Shown here in pieces: positions 1 through 6,700 of a DNA stretch of 45,208 bases. The stretch spans positions 1 through 45,208 of the forward strand of contig NZ_JAURYU010000026.1 of NCBI RefSeq assembly GCF_030653755.1, read 5' to 3'. Source of the DNA: Methylotenera sp. (GTDB lineage Bacteria; Pseudomonadota; Gammaproteobacteria; Burkholderiales; Methylophilaceae). The first letter of the stretch is position 1. Each line of letters opens with the position of its first letter. The position numbers and the translations under genes were made by a program. The notes beneath the pieces were generated by a model that was not told where the DNA came from, did no database searches, and saw only the letters and a program-made list of their open reading frames with translations.

Positions 1-128
1 CAAAGTTTAACGGTATCCCTAAGCATACGTTCTATCTGCACCTGAAAGAGACTGAATATAGATTTAATCATCGACGTGATAACATTTACCTTGAGATACT
101 TAAACTTTTACGAAATAAACCGCTTTAG
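1..128 (+). mobile_element. 3' end of an IS1595-family (ISXO2-like) transposase, cut by the window edge
   Basis: The frame beginning at base 3 reads as the last 41 residues of a transposase and stops at TAG 126-128. The stretch KHTFYLHLKETEYRFNHR followed by a short LLRNKPL tail is typical of the C-terminus of ISXO2-like DDE transposases (IS1595 family), where a conserved YRFN.R segment lies near the end. The catalytic core is outside the window. No terminal inverted repeat can be identified to the right, because a glycosyltransferase frame begins directly after the stop. The element therefore probably ends within a few bases of its stop codon, or its right end has been deleted. Family call is fairly sure; subtype is unknown. 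Confidence 0.75.
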
Positions 129-935
129 CTTCCTAAGACCCTTAATGAAATACAAAAACAAACATGCTTACCTATTCATCTAATTCATGTTCAAGAATGC
201 GGCATACCTTTTGCCAGAAATGCCGCATGTAAAAAAAGTTTAATACTAAATGCGGAATGGATTATCTTTATTGATGACGACGAAGAAGCGCTACCTGGCT
301 GGCTAAGTGCTTATGCAAATGCATTAATTAATTGCAAATCAAACGTACTAACTGGGCCAGTAGAATACATATTCCCCGACAATAATGATAAATGGCTGAA
401 AAATAAAGGATTTCCTCTACATAAAGATGGTCAGTTTATTAAATCAGCAGCAACAAGCAACGTCATGTTCTCGACAAAACTACTTACTTCGGATAACCAA
501 TTAAGCTTCGATTGTACTATGGCACTTACAGGTGGAAGTGATGCTGATTTCTTTGCTCGCTATATCCACCAAGGCGGCAAGATTACGGCAGTATCAAATG
601 CTCGAGTAAAAGAGCATGTATCACCTCATAGAGTCACTTTAATCTGGCGATTGAGAAGACAAATGCAAAGTAGCGCGAACAGAGTTTATACTAGCCGAAA
701 ACTTTACCCAAGCAAAAAAGTTTATATATCTGTATTGCAAGAGGTTTTAAAAAGATTGATACATGGTTCAATTAGAACACTCACCTCTCCGTTGTGGCTA
801 ATAGCTGGATATTATCCATTCAAAAAATCCCTCTATCACGGGCTTAGACACTATGCAAAAGCTATAGGTCTCACTTGCGCTTTATTCAACTTGAAAAAAC
901 ACATAGAGCTATATCGAACTACAGATGGCTACTAG
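129..935 (+). pseudogene. Family 2 glycosyltransferase missing its N-terminus
   Basis: An open frame runs from the codon after the transposase stop to TAG at 935, about 268 codons, but has no start codon before ATG 465. The segment upstream of that ATG is clearly coding: GIPFARNAACKKS followed by EWIIFIDDDEEALPGW matches the GT-A region ending in the metal-binding DxD. Further on, GGSDADFFARYIHQGG resembles the acceptor-site helix of GT2 enzymes. The first strand and nucleotide-binding loop (about 80 residues) are absent, replaced by the IS end. Beginning the gene at 465 would omit the DxD, so a functional enzyme is unlikely. It is convergent with the epimerase gene, 6 bases away. The original product was probably a polysaccharide glycosyltransferase, since sugar-nucleotide genes follow. 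Confidence 0.8.
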
Positions 936-941
936 GATAAC

Positions 942-1967
942 TTAAGCCAAAACGTAACTTTTATACCAGTCAACAAATTGAGAAATACCGTACTCAATCT
1001 GAACCTGTGGTGTGAATCCAATTTCTTTTAACTTTGAAATATCTGCGTAAGTAGACGCTACATCCCCTGGTTGCATTGGTAATATGTTTTTAATTGCCTG
1101 CATCCCACATGCAACCTCAATCGCTTCAATAAAACGATTTAAGGAAACGGGGTTACCACATCCCAAGTTATATATTCTATAAGGTGCTGTCACACCCGGC
1201 TCCTTATGGATATGAAAGTTTTCATTGGCAGACTCAATGGATTGATGAACTATACTTATTATCCCATTTATAATATCGTCAATATAAGTAAAGTCACGTT
1301 CTAAATTACCATGGTTATAGATATCGATAGCTTTATTTTCTAAAATTGATTTTGTAAATTTATAGTAAGCCATATCTGGTCGCCCCCATGGCCCATATAC
1401 AGTAAAGAAACGTAATCCTGACGTGGGTAAATTGAATAGATGACTATATGTATGCGCTATCAATTCATTGGATTTTTTTGTGGCCGCATATAAACTGACC
1501 GGATGATCAACATTGTCGCTCTCACTGAATGGCTGCTTACTATTATTACCATAGACTGAGCTGGAAGATGCATATAAGAAATGGCTAACCTTTGAATGGC
1601 GGCAGCCTTCAATCACATTGAGAAAACCTAAAACATTACTATTGATGTAAGCATGAGGGTTATCGATAGAATATCTCACCCCTGCTTGGGCAGCTAAATG
1701 TATCACCACATCAAACGTATAGTTTTCAAATATGCTCTCAACAGCCACCTTATTTGACAAATCCAGCTTCACGAAAGTGTAGCGATCAGCACATTCCAAC
1801 GCTTTTGCAAACTTATCCAGTTCTTTCAAACGGTCATACTTTAGCTTTGGATCATAATAATCATTCAAGTTATCCACACCTATGACTTGATGCCCCAATT
1901 GCAACAGAGCTTTCGCCAAATGAAAGCCTATAAAGCCTGCTGAACCTGTAATTAATATTTTTTTCAT
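942..1967 (-). CDS. UDP-glucuronate 4-epimerase-like SDR protein
   Basis: This is an NAD-dependent extended SDR sugar-nucleotide epimerase, 341 residues, the normal family length. The N-terminal Rossmann motif GSAGFIG is at residues 8-14, the SSSSVYG segment ends near 140, and the catalytic YxxxK pair is Tyr160/Lys164. The segment VDNLNDYYDPKLK after the second strand is characteristic of the UDP-glucuronate 4-epimerase (CapI/LspL) group, which makes UDP-galacturonate from UDP-glucuronate. The UDP-glucose dehydrogenase gene immediately upstream on the same strand would supply UDP-glucuronate, so the two form a two-step route to an acidic sugar donor. A UDP-GlcNAc-type 4-epimerase cannot be fully excluded. 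Confidence 0.9.
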   Translation of the reverse strand: MKKILITGSAGFIGFHLAKALLQLGHQVIGVDNLNDYYDPKLKYDRLKELDKFAKALECADRYTFVKLDLSNKVAVESIFENYTFDVVIHLAAQAGVRYSIDNPHAYINSNVLGFLNVIEGCRHSKVSHFLYASSSSVYGNNSKQPFSESDNVDHPVSLYAATKKSNELIAHTYSHLFNLPTSGLRFFTVYGPWGRPDMAYYKFTKSILENKAIDIYNHGNLERDFTYIDDIINGIISIVHQSIESANENFHIHKEPGVTAPYRIYNLGCGNPVSLNRFIEAIEVACGMQAIKNILPMQPGDVASTYADISKLKEIGFTPQVQIEYGISQFVDWYKSYVLA

Positions 1968-2006
1968 ACACCCAGTTTAACAACCTTATCCATACTTAAC
2001 ATGATT

Positions 2007-2030
2007 GGGCTGCACATAATTGCGCAACCC
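2007..2030 (-). terminator. Hairpin between ugd and the epimerase gene
   Basis: Nine base pairs (two G-T) can form between GGGTTGCGC and GTGCAGCCC on the minus strand, around a 6-base loop. No clear T-run follows, so this may be a weak terminator or an mRNA-processing hairpin rather than a true stop. It lies in the 134-base gap between ugd and the downstream epimerase. Confidence 0.35.
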
Positions 2031-2101
2031 AAGTGCTTTGTCCAAAGAAAGCCGATATGTTTAAAGCAGAAAAAATAAGCATTTTTGATGCTAAGCATTC
2101 A

Positions 2102-3268
2102 TCAGTCTTGCCCAAACAGATCCCTGCTATACACTTTGCTTTCTACATCCTTGATGTCATCTGTCACTCTGTTAGCAATAATCACGTCAGACATCTTTTT
2201 AAACTGGACCAAATCATTAATAACGCTTGATTGAAAAAACTCGGGCTCTGTTAGCACAGGCTCATATACAACAACTTTTATTCCTTTTGCCTTGATGCGT
2301 TTCATAATACCTTGAATAGAAGAGGATCTAAAATTATCAGACCCTGCTTTCATCACTAAACGGTAAATACCTACAGTTTTAGGATTGCGGCTCAGTACGC
2401 TTTGGGCAATAAAGTCTTTTCTGGTACTATTGGCCGTGACGATAGCCTCGATCAGTTTCTGGGGTACATCTTTGTAATTTGCCAGTAGTTGCTTGGTGTC
2501 TTTAGGCAGGCAGTACCCACCATACCCGAATGACGGGTTGTTATAGTGACTGCCAACCCTAGGGTCTAGACATACGCCGTCAATGATTTGTCGTGTGTCC
2601 AAACCATGTGAAAGCGCATAGGTATCCAGCTCATTAAAATAGGCCACCCTCATTGCCAGATAAGTATTCGCAAACAGCTTAATCGCTTCAGCCTCCGAGC
2701 TATCTGTATAAAGCACTGGGATATCTTGCTTGATAGCAGCTTGCTGCAGGAGCTTTACAAAAATCGTAGCCCTTTCCGACCGCTCGCCAACAATAATGCG
2801 TGACGGATAAAGGTTATCGTGTAAGGCCTTGCCTTCACGCAGGAATTCTGGCGAGAATATAATGCCATCAAAATTAAAGCGTTTTTTAAGCTTATCGGTA
2901 TATCCAACTGGCACCGTTGATTTGATAATAATGACCGCATTTGGGTTGATGTTAATTACATCGCTGATTACCAACTCAATTGAACTTGTGTCAAAAAAGT
3001 TGGTTTGTGTATCGTAGTCAGTTGGCGTGGCAATCACCACATAATCTGCATCGAGATAAGCGTCTTGTGAGTCAAGCGTAGCTCTGAGCCGTAACGTTTT
3101 GTTTTTTAGATAAAGCTCAATATCTGTATCTTCAATGGGCGAGTGACGCTGATTGAGCATATCAACCTTTTCGGGGTTGATATCCAGCGCCACAACTTCA
3201 TTATGCTGCGCTAATAAAACAGCATTGGATAACCCAACGTAACCGCTACCTACTATTGTAATTTTCAT
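2102..3268 (-). CDS. ugd: UDP-glucose 6-dehydrogenase
   Basis: It oxidises UDP-glucose to UDP-glucuronate with two NAD. The 388-residue protein has the nucleotide-binding motif GSGYVGL at 7-13, the [13 protein letters not shown] segment at 139-151, the [17 protein letters not shown] helix near 197-213, and the catalytic cysteine in [12 protein letters not shown] at Cys253. The start is ATG 3268, 12 codons inside the longest frame, because it is preceded by an AGGG ribosome-binding site and places the Rossmann motif at residue 7 as usual. Neighbours are cysC upstream and the UDP-glucuronate epimerase downstream, all on the minus strand. This supports a role in acidic exopolysaccharide or LPS sugars. 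Confidence 0.95.
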   Translation of the reverse strand: MKITIVGSGYVGLSNAVLLAQHNEVVALDINPEKVDMLNQRHSPIEDTDIELYLKNKTLRLRATLDSQDAYLDADYVVIATPTDYDTQTNFFDTSSIELVISDVININPNAVIIIKSTVPVGYTDKLKKRFNFDGIIFSPEFLREGKALHDNLYPSRIIVGERSERATIFVKLLQQAAIKQDIPVLYTDSSEAEAIKLFANTYLAMRVAYFNELDTYALSHGLDTRQIIDGVCLDPRVGSHYNNPSFGYGGYCLPKDTKQLLANYKDVPQKLIEAIVTANSTRKDFIAQSVLSRNPKTVGIYRLVMKAGSDNFRSSSIQGIMKRIKAKGIKVVVYEPVLTEPEFFQSSVINDLVQFKKMSDVIIANRVTDDIKDVESKVYSRDLFGQD

Positions 3269-3365
3269 TGATTTCCCTGCACTTTTTTTAACTCGCAGAC
3301 ACAAAGCATACTCAACAAATGCTTTTTTGTAAGCCAGTCTTTTCTTTAGTAAATTTTAAGTGCTC

Positions 3366-3974
3366 TCAAACAGTCTGCAAATTGACCAACTGACGCTCAG
3401 CAAGATAAGTCAAAATTTGGCTTAACTCGGCATCAATCGTTTGCTTGTCTGTATGTAATGTAATCTCAGCTTGATTAGGTATCTCATAGGGTGAGTCTAT
3501 ACCAGTAAACTCTTTAATGATGCCTTGCCGTGCTTTTTTATAAAAACCTTTGGGGTCACGCGTCTCACACACCGCTAGAGGTGTATCAACAAATACCTCA
3601 ATAAACTCCGTATCATCAAACATAGAGCGGACCATGTTGCGATCAGACAAATAGGGAGAAATAAAAGCGGTAATGACAATCAACCCTGCATCTACCATCA
3701 GTTTAGACACCTCACCAATACGCCTAATATTTTCAACACGTGATAGCTGATCAAACCCCAGATCTTTATTCAGACCATGCCTGACGTTGTCACCATCCAG
3801 CAAATAACTGTGAAAACCATGTTTGTACATATAGGCGTCCAATGCATTGGCTATGGTAGACTTGCCTGAGCCAGACAGGCCAGTCAGCCAAATAACGAAG
3901 GGCTTTTGATGGTTTAATGCTGCCCTGTCGTGCTTATTAATTTTTTGAGGATGCCAAACAAGATTAGTGCTCAT
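3366..3974 (-). CDS. cysC: Adenylylsulfate (APS) kinase
   Basis: It phosphorylates APS to PAPS. The 202-residue protein has the Walker A motif GLSGSGKST at 32-40, the LLDGDNVRHGLNKDLGF segment of APS kinases, and the FVDTPLAVCETRDPKGFYKKAR segment with the lid region. It is free-standing, not fused to CysN. It lies between an acyltransferase gene and ugd, not with cysD and cysN, which are more than 20 kb away. Since CysH in this window looks like an APS reductase, PAPS is probably not made for sulfate reduction. A role in supplying sulfotransferases, for a sulfated glycan or lipid, is an inference from context; no sulfotransferase is visible here. Confidence 0.93.
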   Translation of the reverse strand: MSTNLVWHPQKINKHDRAALNHQKPFVIWLTGLSGSGKSTIANALDAYMYKHGFHSYLLDGDNVRHGLNKDLGFDQLSRVENIRRIGEVSKLMVDAGLIVITAFISPYLSDRNMVRSMFDDTEFIEVFVDTPLAVCETRDPKGFYKKARQGIIKEFTGIDSPYEIPNQAEITLHTDKQTIDAELSQILTYLAERQLVNLQTV

Positions 3975-4047
3975 GAATATATCTTTTATGATTTATTTTA
4001 TAAAGATAATTATAAGCCAATTGTTGCTTACCTAGCTCTACTCTGAG

Positions 4048-4839
4048 CTAAAACTTCGCTAAAAGTAGCTCTCTTTTTTGCAGTCTATTTTCGTTAATAA
4101 AGTTTATGAACGCGTTTGCACTTTTTTCTGGCGAGCAGATTTTATTAGGCCCAGTAAAAACCACGCTCAATGCCCCCAGCCCAGAAATTTCATATCTGGC
4201 AAAGTACATGGGGATTTGTTGTTGACTGGCTAACACAAAAAGCGTTGGGCTAATAAATGTAAACTTATCACTTTTATTTTTTGGAAAATCAATATCACAA
4301 CAGACTATTTTATTTTGATTGAGCGCTTTAACTAACTTGAGTAAACAATACTGGTCTCTATCTATCAGGGTAATCTCTGCGTTAATGCCTGTTCTTTTAA
4401 ATACCTTGTTTTTCACGTAGTCCTGATCAGCGACTATCGTAGTTACTTGACGCTGATGACTGCTCATAAATTTAGTGGTAAAAGCGAAGCCGTTATGCAC
4501 TGTAACCACGATAAAAGTAGCATTATTTTTTATTGCATCTATTAAATCTGGATGATGATTGTGAAGAATCTCTGGAACATAGGGATGCCCAACTTTTGCC
4601 ATGCGCTTCACTAACACTAACAGAAAGTATTCACGATAGCTCAGCTGGTGCCTGTGTTCACAATATTTCACAACCTTGTTTAATAGCTTGCTACTATCTA
4701 ACTTTTCAAATGTACGGTGAAATACATCTTTTTTAGCTAATTTTTTTAGCTTTAAAAAATACAAAACTAAGACTGCTACCACGCAATCTATGATTTTTTT
4801 TGCTGTGTTTCTACGTTTCTTTAAAAAATAACTAATCAT
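4048..4839 (-). CDS. Putative LpxL/HtrB-like acyltransferase (LPLAT superfamily, divergent)
   Basis: The 263-residue protein starts at ATG 4839, 5 bases after the ACP stop; a TTG at 4848 overlapping that stop is an alternative. A hydrophobic stretch near residues 16-29 could anchor it in the inner membrane. The order of motifs resembles lipid A-type acyltransferases: a histidine after a beta strand (VVTVHNGFAF, about His115), a central LLKLVKALNQNKIVCCDIDF segment like the family's aLr.g..v..l.Dq, then the LFVLASQQQIPMYFARYE segment. The usual HX4D/E acidic residue is not present, as the sixth position is Phe. It may therefore be a changed acyltransferase or use other residues. Coupling to an ACP gene strongly suggests an acyl-ACP donor. 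Exact acceptor unknown. Confidence 0.6.
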   Translation of the reverse strand: MISYFLKKRRNTAKKIIDCVVAVLVLYFLKLKKLAKKDVFHRTFEKLDSSKLLNKVVKYCEHRHQLSYREYFLLVLVKRMAKVGHPYVPEILHNHHPDLIDAIKNNATFIVVTVHNGFAFTTKFMSSHQRQVTTIVADQDYVKNKVFKRTGINAEITLIDRDQYCLLKLVKALNQNKIVCCDIDFPKNKSDKFTFISPTLFVLASQQQIPMYFARYEISGLGALSVVFTGPNKICSPEKSANAFINFINENRLQKRELLLAKF

Positions 4840-4844
4840 CAAAT

Positions 4845-5090
4845 TCAAATATTAGCGATAGATTGAATTAATCGTTTTACATCTTGTAAGTTTTTACACA
4901 GTGCAAATCTCTCAACAGGTAGACTGATTTTGAAATAATTATCTATTTGCATCAGTAGATCTAATGTATCAAGACTGTCTAACGCAAGGTCGTCAATTCT
5001 CGTTTCTAAACTTAACACCATATCTTTATGCTTAGTTGAAAACTCTTTAAAAACTTTGAGTATATCTTGCTCTAATTGTGCTTCAGTCAT
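4845..5090 (-). CDS. Acyl carrier protein
   Basis: This small acidic helical protein of 81 residues has the phosphopantetheine attachment motif DSL at 38-40 (Ser39) in LALDSLDTLDLLMQID, typical of type II acyl carrier proteins. It is not the housekeeping acpP, which normally sits in the fab cluster and has the DSLDTVELVMALE sequence. Its start overlaps the end of the P450 gene by 8 bases and has a good ribosome-binding site (AAGGTGAG). Its stop is followed almost at once by the acyltransferase. It is therefore a dedicated carrier for the flanking enzymes, probably holding a fatty or polyketide-like acyl chain for oxidation and transfer. Confidence 0.88.
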   Translation of the reverse strand: MTEAQLEQDILKVFKEFSTKHKDMVLSLETRIDDLALDSLDTLDLLMQIDNYFKISLPVERFALCKNLQDVKRLIQSIANI

Positions 5091-6132
5091 GAAAGCTCAC
5101 CTTAATTGTGTTGTATATGTTGAATACGTTGTCGAACTCTCTACGGCTTACGTCATGAAGTTGAATTGTACTGTGTGTATTTGCAAACGCAGCAGCGATT
5201 AAACTCCATATTTTTTTGCCTATTGGCATACCCAAACACACATGGCGTCCAGCACCGAAATACAGCTGAGAGTATGAGGGCTCATCGCTATCAGCATAAC
5301 CTGTAGCGTCTAGATACAATCTGAACCTTTGGCCTGCTTGAAAAGCCTGCCCCTCAAGGTTTAGAGGTTGCGTGAGTATCCTTTCAATTACGGGTACACC
5401 AGTTACAGAGATATCACTTGGCCAAGACATATTACTCAGAGCCTGCCCTGGATGGGTGAGCAACACATTCACTATTGATTCGGTAAGTGTTCCTAAAAGC
5501 GAATCAACACCTAATGCCAACATTGAGACTCGAAAATACTTTTCATCTAAACTTAAATCATCGGGTAACGAGTTAATTAACTCAGCAATAATGTGATTAA
5601 TTTTGATGCGTTTAGTGAGCGGTAATGTTTCATCTAAAATCTGAGAAATAGAATCCGAAAAGGATAGTTTAGAGAATTCAATATCTAGTAATATTGCAAA
5701 AAAATGCTGAATACTAGGCATCAATAAATCGTCATGTAGATTAAAAACAATGCCTGCTTCATCCTGAAGTGCTTGAAGTTTTATTGTAAAGTTTAGATTA
5801 AAACTTTCTAGCGCAGCATCTCCATTTAGCATTAATTGGCGAGCATGGCGTTTACGTATCGCCTTATGAGCCTCACCCTCTAGCGCTACAGGAAAATATT
5901 TTACCAGCGTAATATTATGCTCAAGATCTACTGGTATTCTTTCAATAATTTTTTCTACTGAGTACGTCGGCACTTCGAACTGTCGGTTAGCCAAGATTGC
6001 TTTAATAAGTGCAGCGTCAGTACAAATCCAACGATTTAACTCATTTGACCACCAAAGCTTTTCTTTTTGTTGATAAATACTTAACTTATCTTGTCTTCGA
6101 TGTATGGTGTAATCAGAATATTCTTTTTGCAT
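5083..6132 (-). CDS. Atypical short cytochrome P450
   Basis: The heme-binding loop FGAGRHVCLG is at 292-301 with the thiolate ligand Cys299. A C-helix His89...Arg93 pair (EGEAHKAIRKRHA) matches the P450 segment that contacts heme propionates. The I helix region YFRVSMLALGVDSLLGTLTE (about 199-218) lacks the usual AGxDTT. The K-helix ExxR motif appears as E250-R-I-L, so the conserved arginine is missing. The meander before the heme loop is shortened, giving 349 residues against about 400 for soluble bacterial P450s. No membrane anchor is visible and no redox partner is adjacent. Translational overlap with an ACP gene suggests oxidation of an ACP-bound acyl chain, as P450 BioI does; that is inference. 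Confidence 0.88.
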   Translation of the reverse strand: MQKEYSDYTIHRRQDKLSIYQQKEKLWWSNELNRWICTDAALIKAILANRQFEVPTYSVEKIIERIPVDLEHNITLVKYFPVALEGEAHKAIRKRHARQLMLNGDAALESFNLNFTIKLQALQDEAGIVFNLHDDLLMPSIQHFFAILLDIEFSKLSFSDSISQILDETLPLTKRIKINHIIAELINSLPDDLSLDEKYFRVSMLALGVDSLLGTLTESIVNVLLTHPGQALSNMSWPSDISVTGVPVIERILTQPLNLEGQAFQAGQRFRLYLDATGYADSDEPSYSQLYFGAGRHVCLGMPIGKKIWSLIAAAFANTHSTIQLHDVSRREFDNVFNIYNTIKVSFHD

Positions 6133-6271
6133 ATTTTCAAAGACCTTAAACCTGATTTAGTGAATTATTGCTTATTGTACAGGCTAGTATCAATCATATT
6201 GATGATAAAGTTGCATCTTATTTCTTTATTAAATATCATTAAAAGAAAATTTAATAAAACCATATAAAGCA

Positions 6272-6670
6272 TTAATAAGCCCCGCCAGTAAACTTCTTAA
6301 TATCCCTAAGCTGCCGTTTAGTCGGGCGCCCCGTCCCTCGATCTCGTTGCGCAAAATCATGCTCGCCAGTAAGTTTTGCATTTTCACGCTTGGCAATACT
6401 TTCTGTAGTTTCGGAATACAGTAGTGCAGCTTCTGGTGCGCCTTTGCGTATATTAGATAATGCTAGAACATTGACTTCAATTTCAAAATCTCGGTTACGG
6501 ATATGAATCACTTGGCCGATATGCACTTCTTTTGCAGGTTTTACACGGTCGCCATCCACATGGACTTTGCCAGTATCAATGGCAGTGGTAGCTAGGCTAC
6601 GTGTTTTAAAAAAACGGGCAGCCCAGAGCCATTTATCTAGCCTGCATTTGCTATCAGTTTCATTTGCCAT
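6272..6670 (-). CDS. hslR: Heat-shock protein 15 homologue, S4 RNA-binding protein
   Basis: The 132-residue basic protein opens with an S4 domain: RLDKWLWAARFFKTRSLATTAIDTGKVHVDG at residues 10-40, closely like Hsp15. It binds 50S subunits with stalled nascent chains and helps recycle them in E. coli; the role here is by family. The C-terminal tail is rich in Arg and Lys (GTGRPTKRQLRDIKKF), as in the family. It is the last gene of a minus-strand run after a Lon-like protease (30-base gap), so a shared protein quality-control theme is plausible. Confidence 0.92.
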   Translation of the reverse strand: MANETDSKCRLDKWLWAARFFKTRSLATTAIDTGKVHVDGDRVKPAKEVHIGQVIHIRNRDFEIEVNVLALSNIRKGAPEAALLYSETTESIAKRENAKLTGEHDFAQRDRGTGRPTKRQLRDIKKFTGGAY

Positions 6671-6700
6671 TGGTAATGATTAAACGTTAGTTATGTGATT

